From NCBI RefSeq assembly GCF_023277115.1, contig NZ_JALQCS010000001.1, positions 2,536,001-2,600,000 of the forward strand: DNA of 64,000 bases, written 5' to 3'. Below the pieces are notes generated by a model. The model searched no databases. It saw only the letters and a program-made list of their open reading frames with translations, and was not told the origin of the DNA. Position numbers and translations under genes: made by a program. The DNA is from Acidithiobacillus acidisediminis (GTDB lineage Bacteria; Pseudomonadota; Gammaproteobacteria; Acidithiobacillales; Acidithiobacillaceae). Positions 24,615-32,684 of the stretch are shown here, piece by piece. Every line of letters begins with the position of its first letter. The stretch's first letter is position 1.

Positions 24615-25466
24615 ATGACCAGACGTTCTCGCCAGGAGGAAGAATGGGAAAACCATGAGCGCTGGCTAGTGTCCTACGCCGACTTCATTACTTTGCTGTT
24701 CGCGTTTTTTGTCGTCATGTACGCGATATCCTCCGTCAACGAAGGCAAATACAAGGTACTCTCCCAGACCCTGGTTTCGGCTTTTTCCGGGCACCCGTGG
24801 TCGCCAACCCCAATTCAGGGGAGCGCCAGCCGTGCCCCTACACCCAGCGCAGCGGTGCAGCTACCGCCCCTGCCGAAAATCGTCGACGCCACCCCAGGCA
24901 AAATGCAAAATCCAGCTGATCCATCCCATCCTGTGGCCAAGCAGCCACCCGCAGACGATACTCGTCTCGATACGCTGAAAAAGGAGATGGAAGCCTTGCT
25001 CCAACCCCTCATCAGCAAGGGCAGCGTACTGATCCACCGCAGTGGTCTCGGTGTGGTGATCGATCTCAATGCCAAGATCCTGTTTCCCTCTGCCCAGGCA
25101 CACCTGACGCCAGCGGCAGAACAAACCTTGGCGCAAATCGCCCAGGTCTTGGCGCAGGTTCCCTATCAGATTCAGGTGAATGGTTTCACCAACGATCTAC
25201 CCATCAACACGGCGCAGTACCCCAACAACTGGGCCCTGTCTGCGGCGCGGGCCGCAGCCGTAGTGGAAATCTTCACCGCCCACGGAGTAAATCCGCGGCA
25301 TCTGGTTGCCGCCGGCTATGGCAAGTATCATCCGGTTACACCCAACGACACCGCCAAAGGATTGGCCATGAATCGTCGCGTCAGTATTGTCGTCGTCGCC
25401 CCGCAACACCCCAGCAAGGCGGGCATGGATCCCATCATGGCCGGATCCATTGAGCAGCGCGGCTAA
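24615..25466 (+). CDS. motD: Flagellar stator protein MotB/MotD
   Basis: A stator subunit of 283 residues from ATG 24615 (AGGAGAGGG upstream). Single membrane helix at about 17-40 with the proton-carrying Asp in WLVSYADFITLLFAFFVVMY (D23). A Pro/Ala-rich linker follows, then an OmpA-like peptidoglycan-binding domain (about 150-270, NGFTNDLPI, NNWALSAARAAAVVEIF). The N-terminus and the NHERW sequence are closest to the MotD of Pseudomonas-type MotCD stators. No motA/motC gene is adjacent or elsewhere in the window. Confidence 0.9.
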   Translation: MTRRSRQEEEWENHERWLVSYADFITLLFAFFVVMYAISSVNEGKYKVLSQTLVSAFSGHPWSPTPIQGSASRAPTPSAAVQLPPLPKIVDATPGKMQNPADPSHPVAKQPPADDTRLDTLKKEMEALLQPLISKGSVLIHRSGLGVVIDLNAKILFPSAQAHLTPAAEQTLAQIAQVLAQVPYQIQVNGFTNDLPINTAQYPNNWALSAARAAAVVEIFTAHGVNPRHLVAAGYGKYHPVTPNDTAKGLAMNRRVSIVVVAPQHPSKAGMDPIMAGSIEQRG

Positions 25467-25481
25467 GGAGAGGACAGCGAG

Positions 25482-26075
25482 ATGACACAGAATTCGTCAA
25501 AAAATCGACGACTGAAGGGCCTGCTGTGGTTTGGCCTTTTCCTACTCCTCATCGTCATTTTTCTGGCGTTTATCCTGCAGCGACGACAAACTGCACAGGA
25601 GGTCGCGGTAGGGGCATCGTCGGTGCAGCTTCATCTCCCCCTGCCAGCTGCGGCTGCCATTGCCCCTGCTACCAGTACTCCGCCAACGGTCAGCGCTGCA
25701 ACGACGCAGAGCTTGGCCGCCTCCCCGTCTCCAGCGACAGGCATTTCTTCCGTGAGCAAGGGTCTTTCTGCGGCGAAGATGGAGAAAACGGTACTCGCTT
25801 TACCCGGTACCACCTGCCGCTCCGCTGGCTGGTACGTGCAACTGGCTGCGTTTGGGTCGTTGGCCGGAGCCCAGGAACTGGCACAACATGCCAGCCAGGC
25901 GGGCGTTCCGGCCTGCATCGGCAACCTCCCGCATAACCGCCTGTATCGCGTATTGGTAGGCCATCCTCAAGCCAGTCGCTTGGCTGCCAGCCAATTGATG
26001 CAAAAAATCAGTGCTGCCAAGATTTCCAAGAGTTCTGGCTACCCGCAGTACTGGAGCCCCGCAGCACAGCCGTAA
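25482..26075 (+). CDS. Membrane-anchored SPOR-domain protein
   Basis: A 197-residue bitopic protein: short cytoplasmic start, membrane helix at about 13-33 (GLLWFGLFLLLIVIFLAFIL), Ala/Pro/Ser/Thr-rich linker, and a C-terminal SPOR-like domain (about 115-185, GWYVQLAAFGSLAGAQELA, YRVLVGHPQ). SPOR domains bind denuded glycan strands of peptidoglycan. It lies 15 bp after motD, so a role in anchoring or placing the stator or motor in the wall is possible. Specific function unknown. Confidence 0.82.
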   Translation: MTQNSSKNRRLKGLLWFGLFLLLIVIFLAFILQRRQTAQEVAVGASSVQLHLPLPAAAAIAPATSTPPTVSAATTQSLAASPSPATGISSVSKGLSAAKMEKTVLALPGTTCRSAGWYVQLAAFGSLAGAQELAQHASQAGVPACIGNLPHNRLYRVLVGHPQASRLAASQLMQKISAAKISKSSGYPQYWSPAAQP

Positions 26076-26080
26076 CGCCC

Positions 26081-26108
26081 TCAAGTTTTTCCTCCGTTGT
26101 GCCGTACT
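26081..26108 (+). promoter_or_regulatory. Sigma28-like promoter before cheY
   Basis: TCAAGTTT (26081-26088) is identical to the fliC -35. It is followed by TTGTGCCGTACT (26097-26108), similar to the flgM element TTGTGCCGTTAT. The spacer is one base longer than at fliC, as at flgM. Position, just after the SPOR gene stop and about 90 bp before cheY, fits a class-III che promoter. Confidence 0.45.
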
Positions 26109-26128
26109 GTACCCCTGAGGCAGTACGG
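26102..26128. repeat. Perfect 8-bp inverted repeat upstream of cheY
   Basis: CCGTACTG (26102-26109) and CAGTACGG (26121-26128) are separated by 11 bp. No T-run follows, so it is not a standard terminator. It overlaps the putative sigma28 -10 element, so it may be an operator or an RNA hairpin at the start of the che transcript. Confidence 0.5.
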
Positions 26129-26199
26129 TGCAGAGCAGGAACATTCTTTGCTTGCGCCTGATAGAGTGAGCCATTCATTTCTGGAGGCAGAGCCAATTC

Positions 26200-26619
26200 A
26201 TGGGCGTCGACGAAGTAGACAAAAACATTCGCATCCTCATCGTAGATGACTTCTCCACCATGCGGCGGATCGTTCGCAACCTGCTGCGCGAGATCGGATT
26301 CGGTAACTTCGATGAGGCAGAGGATGGCGTTCAAGCGCTACAGAAGTTGCAGGGTAGCCCCTTCGACTTTGTCGTATCCGATTGGAACATGCCCAACATG
26401 CAAGGAATCGATCTCCTGCGCGCAATCCGCGCCGACGCGCAGCTGCGCCACATTCCCGTGCTCATGGTCACTGCCGAAGCGAAGCGCGAAAACATCCTCG
26501 AGGCCGCCCAAGCCGGGGTAAATGGTTACATCGTCAAGCCTTTCACCGCCGAAACCTTGCGCGAAAAACTCGACGCGATCTTCAAGCGCTTGCAGGCGGC
26601 ACAGGGGGCGAACCGATGA
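26200..26619 (+). CDS. cheY: Chemotaxis response regulator CheY
   Basis: A single-domain receiver of 139 residues. The acidic pair is in [14 protein letters not shown], the phospho-acceptor is D61 ([10 protein letters not shown]), and Thr and Lys are in [10 protein letters not shown] and [22 protein letters not shown] is the CheY signature. When phosphorylated by CheA it binds the motor switch. It overlaps cheZ by 4 bp. Confidence 0.96.
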   Translation: MGVDEVDKNIRILIVDDFSTMRRIVRNLLREIGFGNFDEAEDGVQALQKLQGSPFDFVVSDWNMPNMQGIDLLRAIRADAQLRHIPVLMVTAEAKRENILEAAQAGVNGYIVKPFTAETLREKLDAIFKRLQAAQGANR

Positions 26620-27089
26620 ACGGAGCGGCGCCGGAACATTCCCTCAACGAAATCGAGCTCCTCCTGCGCGAGGGCTTACGGCGAATCGCCAGTACTGCGG
26701 AAGAGGATCTGGTCGGTGCAAAAGATCCCCTGGAAGAAGCCTTGCGCCTGACGGAAGAACAAACCATGGCGACACTGGCGGCGGTTGAAGTCGCGCAAGG
26801 GGCCCTGAGTGACATTCGTAGTGCCCATCACACCTTCATTGATCCAGAACTTGCACAGATCGAGCAGGCCCTGCAACGCATTGTGGCCAGCCAACAAGGT
26901 CAAGATCTTGCCGGTCAGCGGCTGAAGAAGGCCATCACCCTGCTCCGCGCCGTCGAGAATCGCATCCGTCAGACCCTCACCGAGATGGGATTGGAGCGCC
27001 AGCCCTCCGATATCGAAGAGAATGGCATGAGCAATCCTGATATCGATCAGGACGGGGTCGATGCACTGCTCGCAGAGCTGGGGATCTGA
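26616..27089 (+). CDS. cheZ: CheY-P phosphatase CheZ
   Basis: A 157-residue CheZ starting at ATG 26616 inside the cheY stop; the longer upstream frame overlaps cheY and is rejected. The active-site segment [12 protein letters not shown] provides Asp 97 and Gln 101, the equivalents of E. coli D143 and Q147. The C-terminal CheY-docking helix is [14 protein letters not shown]. It is shorter than E. coli CheZ (214), with a trimmed four-helix bundle. Confidence 0.92.
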   Translation: MNGAAPEHSLNEIELLLREGLRRIASTAEEDLVGAKDPLEEALRLTEEQTMATLAAVEVAQGALSDIRSAHHTFIDPELAQIEQALQRIVASQQGQDLAGQRLKKAITLLRAVENRIRQTLTEMGLERQPSDIEENGMSNPDIDQDGVDALLAELGI

Positions 27090-27091
27090 GC

Positions 27092-29092
27092 ATGGATATG
27101 GACATTCTCCAGGACTATCTCGCCGAGGCGCGGGAGCTGCTCGAGAAGGCGCAAGCGGAAATTCTGTGCCTGGAGGATCGGCCCGACGACGACGAGCTGC
27201 TGGCCAGCCTGTTTCGCGCCTTTCATACGCTGAAGGGTGGGGCCGGCTTTCTCGAGGCACAAAACCTCGTCGACTGGACTCATCATCTGGAAGATCTCCT
27301 CGACAAGCTGCGCAGTCACCAGTTGCGCGCCAACGGCGACATGGTCGATGCGATCCTGCGCGGACTCGACGTCATCGATGGCATGCTGCAGCAGCTGGCA
27401 CAAGGGGCATACCCTGCGCCCGGTCCGGAGGACCTTGGCGCGCGGATTCAGGCACTGGCCAGCGGTTGCGTGCCCGAGCCCGCTACCTCGGCATCGCCAT
27501 CCGACCAGGCGGCAGCAACGAGCGAATCCTCCGGAACCGTCTACGCTGAGCAGCGCGCGGATGCACAGGGGAATCCGGGGATCTTCGTCGCCCAATGCCC
27601 GGAGCCGAGCGACATAACACCGGACGCTGCCGCAGATGAGATATCCGAAGCGGAGTTCGAGAGCGTCCTCGATCAACTGTACGGCAGCCGGGCACCGGGC
27701 CTGGACCAGGCGGCGCCGGCAGCAGACGAGATATCCGAAAACGAGTTCGAGAACCTGCTGGATCAGATGTACGGCGATCACAGTGCGCCAGGCCTATCCA
27801 CCGCGGCGCCCGCCGTCGAAAAGCCGGCACCAGATTCCGGGCCACAGGCTCCGGCTCCGGCAACGCCAGCGCCAGTACCAGCCAAGTCCCCCGCGCCGCG
27901 GAGTATCGGTAGCAGCGAGGTGGAGAATACCCTGCGCGTCGATGCGGCGCGCCTTGATGCGGTGATGAACCAGGTTGGCGAACTGGTACTGCTGCGCAAC
28001 CGTCTCAGTTCAGCCATCGGCAGCTTGCTCGAAGAAAATGAGGATCTTGGTCGCATTGCCCGGGAAATGGACCTTAGCGTCAATGACCTGCAGGTCAATG
28101 CCATGCGGCTGCGCATGCAGCCCTGCAAACGCATCTTCCAGCAGTTACCGCGGGTAGTACGCGACGCGTCGCGGCAGCTGGGCAAAAATGTCCAACTCGA
28201 GATCCAGGGGGAAGATGTCGAGATCGACAAGGCCGTCGTCGATGCCCTCTCTGGTCCGATGACCCATCTCATCCGTAACAGTCTCGATCACGGGATTGAG
28301 CTGCCTGAGCAACGACGCACGGCACAAAAACCGGAAACGGCGCGGATTCGCGTGGCCGCCATTCACCTCGGCGACAAGGTACGCATTGAAGTCAGCGACG
28401 ATGGCCGCGGGATCGATCGCCAGATGGTGGTGCAGAAGGCCATCGAAAAAGGGGTGATCAGCGCCGAGCAGGCGGCACGACTTTCGGAGCAGGAAGCGCT
28501 GGAACTGATCTTCCGGCCCGGCTTTTCCACCAAGGAAGAGGCGACGGAACTCTCCGGGCGCGGTGTTGGCATGGATGTGGTGAAAGAGACCGTGCACAAG
28601 TTGCGTGGACGCCTGGACATCCGTACCAGCCTGGGCGCCGGCACCACCATTGCGATGGAATTTCCCCTGACCCTCGCCATTCTGCCGGTCCTCTATCTGC
28701 GCTTGCGCAGAGAGACCTACGCCCTGCCGGTGAACGCCATCGAAAGCCTGATTGATGTCCAGGACTCCCGCATCCATCGCATGCGCGGACGCAGTCTGTA
28801 CCGGCTGGACGAAGGCGAGGTCCGACCGATGATCGATCTCGGGGAACTGCTACACGGCCGTAAGCTACGGCTCGGCTCCGAACCGATTGAAGGCATTCTT
28901 ACCGAGCAGGCCCTGCTCCTCGTCTCCGAAGTGCTCGGCAATGAAGACTCCGTAGTCAAACCGCTGGATTTTTTGGCCAACGAGAACTGGTATCAGGGTG
29001 CCACGATTTCCGGGCGCGGCAACGTGGTGTTGATTCTGGATGCCGCAGCTCTGGGACGGCAGGGCATTGAATCAGGGGAGGCGAGTCGATGA
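27092..29092 (+). CDS. cheA: Chemotaxis histidine kinase CheA
   Basis: Kinase of 666 residues. P1/HPt domain (1-105) with phospho-His H45 in FRAFHTLKGGAGF. In place of a clear P2 domain there is a low-complexity linker (about 110-280) with two copies of ADEIS-x-x-EFE-x-x-LDQ-x-YG (181-198, 211-228). Dimerisation P3 (about 285-345), ATPase P4 (about 350-530, HLIRNSLDHGIELPEQRR, DDGRGID, GRGVGMDVV) and CheW-like P5 (about 530-660) follow. All kinase boxes look intact. No separate cheW is seen in the window; CheV supplies a CheW domain. Confidence 0.95.
   Translation: MDMDILQDYLAEARELLEKAQAEILCLEDRPDDDELLASLFRAFHTLKGGAGFLEAQNLVDWTHHLEDLLDKLRSHQLRANGDMVDAILRGLDVIDGMLQQLAQGAYPAPGPEDLGARIQALASGCVPEPATSASPSDQAAATSESSGTVYAEQRADAQGNPGIFVAQCPEPSDITPDAAADEISEAEFESVLDQLYGSRAPGLDQAAPAADEISENEFENLLDQMYGDHSAPGLSTAAPAVEKPAPDSGPQAPAPATPAPVPAKSPAPRSIGSSEVENTLRVDAARLDAVMNQVGELVLLRNRLSSAIGSLLEENEDLGRIAREMDLSVNDLQVNAMRLRMQPCKRIFQQLPRVVRDASRQLGKNVQLEIQGEDVEIDKAVVDALSGPMTHLIRNSLDHGIELPEQRRTAQKPETARIRVAAIHLGDKVRIEVSDDGRGIDRQMVVQKAIEKGVISAEQAARLSEQEALELIFRPGFSTKEEATELSGRGVGMDVVKETVHKLRGRLDIRTSLGAGTTIAMEFPLTLAILPVLYLRLRRETYALPVNAIESLIDVQDSRIHRMRGRSLYRLDEGEVRPMIDLGELLHGRKLRLGSEPIEGILTEQALLLVSEVLGNEDSVVKPLDFLANENWYQGATISGRGNVVLILDAAALGRQGIESGEASR
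27632..27775 (+). repeat. Two 30-codon repeats encoding docking-like peptides in CheA
   Basis: Two units, 90 bp apart, encode ADEISEAEFESVLDQLYG (27632-27685) and ADEISENEFENLLDQMYG (27722-27775). The peptides resemble the CheY-binding C-terminus of CheZ encoded just upstream. See the separate finding. Confidence 0.8.
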
Positions 29093-29715
29093 GTACCGCA
29101 CGGCAAATCATGGAGGTTGTCGATGCCTCCTTTCGCGCGCGCCAGGATATCGATCGGGCCTTGCAGGAAATCGACCGACGCGCCCTCAACGCCATGGTGC
29201 TGGTGAAAAAGCATGGCAATGTCCTGGCGGGCTACGGAGTCGTCGCCCAGGCCTTCCGGGAACGTGCTGCAAACTTGCGCGAATCCGCCTCGCACCTGCA
29301 AGCCAATATCGCGCCGCTGATCGAAGCGCAGATGCGCATCCTGCAGCAGGAGCGCCTGATTCAAAACTACGATCAGATGATGCAAAGCCATGGCAGCACC
29401 CTGCATCAACAATGTCCCGGTTTTGCATCGACACGCCAGGCCTGGGTCAAGACCATCACCATCGAACAGGACAAGGCGCGCAGGATCCTGCGCCAATTGC
29501 TGGAAAAGGTGCGGGTACTGCAAGAGGGCGTCGAAGAACAGGAATATGTAGTGACCAGTGGCCGCATCGAAGCGGCCTTGGTGGAGGCGAGTGGGGCACC
29601 GCTCATGCGGGTGTCACGAGACATGGGTGAGGCGGTACAGATCGTGGCGCGGGCCATACGCGACTATCGTCAGCAACTGGAGCGGTTACAAGATGAAAGC
29701 AACGAAAGTCTTTGA
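29089..29715 (+). CDS. Unknown helical protein in the che operon
   Basis: A 208-residue soluble protein overlapping the cheA stop (ATGA) and the next start by 23 bp, so clearly part of the operon. It is almost entirely helical, with long heptad-like stretches rich in Arg, Gln, Glu and Leu (about 15-100 and 115-205). It has one cysteine (in QQCPGF), no membrane segment and no MCP hairpin tip signature. The helical layout could suit a scaffold for the chemoreceptor array or a partner of the neighbouring di-iron protein. I do not recognise the family. Confidence 0.85.
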   Translation: MSTARQIMEVVDASFRARQDIDRALQEIDRRALNAMVLVKKHGNVLAGYGVVAQAFRERAANLRESASHLQANIAPLIEAQMRILQQERLIQNYDQMMQSHGSTLHQQCPGFASTRQAWVKTITIEQDKARRILRQLLEKVRVLQEGVEEQEYVVTSGRIEAALVEASGAPLMRVSRDMGEAVQIVARAIRDYRQQLERLQDESNESL

Positions 29716-30448
29716 GGCCAAGGATCATCGCTGGTGGATACTCTATGACCAAGAGGAAAGCCGGGTCATTGACTCCAATGTCTATGTCATGGAATCGAAA
29801 GGTCAGTCTCTCCTGCTCGATCCGGGCGGATTCGAGATCTTTCCGCAAGTCTTTGCCGCACTCGTCGAGGCTGTGCGACCGGGCAGCATTCAGGCGGGCT
29901 TTGTCTCGCATCAGGACCCCGATATTGCCTCCAGCCTGCCTTTATGGCATGCCTGTAATGCCGACATGCAGTGGCATGTCCCCGCTCTGTGGGAGGGGTT
30001 CATTCGCCATTACGGGGCCTTGGAAGCGCCATTGCAAAAGATCCCTGACGAAGGTGGAGGCATCCTGGTTGGCGGGCGGCGTCTGGAATTCATCCCGGCG
30101 CATTATCTGCATTCCTCCGCCAATTTTCATGTCTATGACCCAGAGGCCAAGGTGCTGTTTTCTGGTGACGTCGGGGCGGCGCTCCTCCCCCCCGGACATG
30201 CGCCTTGGGTGGATCGGCGTGATCCCGATGGCAAATCCTTCGCCGCCCATATCGAAAAGGCGCGCTATTTCCATCAGCGCTGGATGCCGTCCAACCGCGC
30301 CAAAACTGACTGGCTGGAACGCGTGAGCCAACTCGAAATCGATTTTCTCTGTCCCCAACATGGCGCCATTTATAGCGGTCCGCAGGTACAGCGCTTTTTC
30401 GACTGGTTTGCTGCCCTCCCCGTTGGCAGCGCTCTGACCAATGGATGA
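29693..30448 (+). CDS. ODP/flavodiiron-like metallo-beta-lactamase-fold protein
   Basis: A 251-residue protein from ATG 29693. It has the oxygen-binding di-iron/flavodiiron fold: SHQDPD (H73, D75, D77), [11 protein letters not shown] (H140), [11 protein letters not shown] (D159) and CPQHGAIY (H223). These align with five of the six ligands of flavodiiron proteins; the final His of the HxExDH motif is Ile here. There is no flavodoxin domain. An analogous protein (ODP) senses oxygen with a CheA-coupled receptor in Treponema denticola. Lying between cheA and two soluble receptors, it is probably an oxygen or NO sensor for chemotaxis rather than a hydrolase. Inferred from motifs and context. Confidence 0.8.
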   Translation: MKATKVFEAKDHRWWILYDQEESRVIDSNVYVMESKGQSLLLDPGGFEIFPQVFAALVEAVRPGSIQAGFVSHQDPDIASSLPLWHACNADMQWHVPALWEGFIRHYGALEAPLQKIPDEGGGILVGGRRLEFIPAHYLHSSANFHVYDPEAKVLFSGDVGAALLPPGHAPWVDRRDPDGKSFAAHIEKARYFHQRWMPSNRAKTDWLERVSQLEIDFLCPQHGAIYSGPQVQRFFDWFAALPVGSALTNG

Positions 30449-31709
30449 ATCTATGCAGCTTCAGGACCTGAAAAACTACGCCCAGGCACTGCTCGAGCCG
30501 CTTTCCACCCTGGAGATGCTCTGTGCGGCCGATCCAGCGATGGAAAACCGGATCTTTTATATGAACGAGAGCGCACGGCAGGTGATGGATCAGTATGCCC
30601 AACGGCTGCAACCGCTGCTGCGGGGAGCCGATACCCGCACTGCCCTGGGGCAGTCGATTCATCAATTTCATCGGGATCCGGAACGAGTGCGGGGGATATT
30701 CCGCAAACTCGCTGATGGAAGCCTGCGTGAACATCACAATGTACTGGATTTGGGAGACATCCGCTTCATTCTGCGCTTCAGCGTGGTGCGGGAAGAAAAT
30801 GGGAGTCCCATCGCCTTTCATGCTTCGTGGTCAGACCACAGCAGTGAACGCAAGAATCGCCAGGTTCTCGCAGACATCGCCGCCAATGCCATCGACAGCG
30901 CAGTGACCATTGGCGAACTCAGCAAGGACGCCGAGCAGGCCATGGGCAGCACCAGTCGTAACCTGGACTTACTGCGCACGAGCATTGCCAGCAACCAGGA
31001 GAAGGTTTCGGCCCTGGTCAACCAGATCGGTGGCATCGGCAGAATCGCCCAAACCATTCGCGAGATTGCCTACCAAACCAATCTTCTTGCCTTGAATGCC
31101 GCCATTGAAGCGGCGCGCGCCGGGGAGCATGGACGCGGTTTTGCCGTCGTCGCCGACGAGGTGCGCAATCTCTCGCGCCGCGTCCAGGAAGCGACCGAAG
31201 AAGTCCAGGAAAACCTGGGCACGATCGCAGAGTCGGCGCGATCGCTCGGCGAGGTGGCGCGGCAAAATCAGGCGCAGGCCGGCGATGCCAAGGCCGTGAC
31301 CGAGCACCTACAGAAGCAGGTGGAGAAACTCCGCTGGCTAGCTGCCGCAGCCAGCATCGATGCGGCACGGCAAAGCCATCAGGATCGCTTTCAGCAAGTG
31401 GCCGATGAAATCCAACTGGGCACCCATCACCTGCAAGCCACTGACCTTGCGAATGAGCATAGCTGTTCCCTGGGACGCTGGATGGAGCGCATGGGCGACG
31501 CCCTGCTGCGGAACCAGCCGGAATATGAGGCGATTCGCAGCCCACACCACAGGTTCCATGAAAGTTTGCGTGCAGCCCTGGAAGCGAGAGCAGCGGGCCA
31601 GCTGGATACGGCGCAGCAGCTCATTGACCGAGCCCGCCCGGCCCGCGACGAAACCCTGCAACATCTGCAACGGCTGAGCAGCGAACTGCATCAGCGGATC
31701 AAGGAGTAG
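30441..31709 (+). CDS. Cytoplasmic chemoreceptor, PAS-MCP-CZB
   Basis: A soluble receptor of 422 residues with no membrane segment. The N-terminus (about 15-135) looks PAS-like ([31 protein letters not shown]). The signalling hairpin tip is [20 protein letters not shown] followed by [13 protein letters not shown] (about 208-245). The C-terminal CZB domain (about 300-385) keeps the 3His/Cys zinc set: H313, C342 (HSCSLGRWM), H370 and H373. CZB domains sense zinc or oxidants such as hypochlorite. It overlaps the ODP-like gene by 8 bp, which suggests paired function. Confidence 0.9.
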   Translation: MDESMQLQDLKNYAQALLEPLSTLEMLCAADPAMENRIFYMNESARQVMDQYAQRLQPLLRGADTRTALGQSIHQFHRDPERVRGIFRKLADGSLREHHNVLDLGDIRFILRFSVVREENGSPIAFHASWSDHSSERKNRQVLADIAANAIDSAVTIGELSKDAEQAMGSTSRNLDLLRTSIASNQEKVSALVNQIGGIGRIAQTIREIAYQTNLLALNAAIEAARAGEHGRGFAVVADEVRNLSRRVQEATEEVQENLGTIAESARSLGEVARQNQAQAGDAKAVTEHLQKQVEKLRWLAAAASIDAARQSHQDRFQQVADEIQLGTHHLQATDLANEHSCSLGRWMERMGDALLRNQPEYEAIRSPHHRFHESLRAALEARAAGQLDTAQQLIDRARPARDETLQHLQRLSSELHQRIKE

Positions 31710-31712
31710 GAA

Positions 31713-32675
31713 ATGGACAGTATCTTGCGCGAAGTCGATGAACGTGCCCAACTCGCCGGGACCAACAAGTTTGAGCTACTCGTCTTTCGCCTCGGTGCCG
31801 ATGCTGCGCTCGGGAGCCAGGAACTTTTCGGCATCAATGTCTTCAAGGTGCGTGAGGCCCTGGTCATGCCGAAAATTACCCCCATGCCCGGGGCGCCAGA
31901 GCATGTCCTGGGCGTGGCCAATATCCGTGGACAAATCATTCCCGTCATCGATCTGCCGCAAGTGGTCGGCTGCCAGGCCAAGGGCCTGAACATTCTACTG
32001 GTCACCGAGTATGAACGCTCGGTGCAGGGCTTCGCTGTGGAGGACGTGGAAGAAATCGTCCGCCTCGACTGGAGCCACGTGCTCTCGGCCGAGGGCGCTG
32101 CAGTTGGCGGCCTAGTCACCAGCCTTGCGCGCTTGGATGAGGATATTGAAAAGGCGCGTCTGGCGCTGGTGCTCGATGTCGAACACATCCTGCGCAAGGT
32201 CCTGCCCTCGCGCTTCAAATCGGGGGATGAGCTCAACCAGCATCATGCCGTGGACATCCCCGCGGGGTCGGTGATTCTCTACGCCGACGACTCCGCCGTG
32301 GCACGCAACCAAATCGAAAAGACCCTGCGCAGCCTGGGCCTGCCCTTCATCAGCACCAAAACGGGCAAGGAGGCCTGGGAGCGCCTGCAACAGTTGGCCA
32401 AGGATGCGCGCGCCGAGGGACGCGCCGTTACCGACAAGGTAGCCCTTGTCCTGACCGATCTAGAAATGCCGGAAATGGATGGGTTTACCCTGACCCGCCG
32501 CATCAAGGAAACCGAAAACCTGCGCTCCGTGCCGGTGGTCATCCACTCCTCGCTCTCCGGTAGCGCCAACGAGGCCCACGCCCGCAGCGTTGGCGCCGAT
32601 GGCTACGTGGCCAAATTCCTCCCCGATGACCTGGCGCGATCGGTCGAAAGCGTCATCCACCGCGACGCCAAATGA
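31713..32675 (+). CDS. cheV: CheV coupling protein with receiver domain
   Basis: A 320-residue CheW-REC fusion. The CheW-like domain (about 18-165) has FGINVFKVREALVMP and VLGVANIRGQIIPVIDL. The receiver (about 185-318) has acidic pocket ILYADDS, phospho-acceptor D249 (VLTDLEMPEMDG) and VVIHSSLSG. It couples receptors to CheA and can act as a phosphate-dependent adaptor. It lies between the two soluble receptors and 3 bp after the first one. Confidence 0.95.
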   Translation: MDSILREVDERAQLAGTNKFELLVFRLGADAALGSQELFGINVFKVREALVMPKITPMPGAPEHVLGVANIRGQIIPVIDLPQVVGCQAKGLNILLVTEYERSVQGFAVEDVEEIVRLDWSHVLSAEGAAVGGLVTSLARLDEDIEKARLALVLDVEHILRKVLPSRFKSGDELNQHHAVDIPAGSVILYADDSAVARNQIEKTLRSLGLPFISTKTGKEAWERLQQLAKDARAEGRAVTDKVALVLTDLEMPEMDGFTLTRRIKETENLRSVPVVIHSSLSGSANEAHARSVGADGYVAKFLPDDLARSVESVIHRDAK

Positions 32676-32684
32676 GGTAAGAAC

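Noticed and set aside
27632-27775. The CheA repeats as a DNA-level microsatellite artefact
   Set aside because: The two units keep the protein motif but differ at several codons, so they look selected rather than a recent slippage product.
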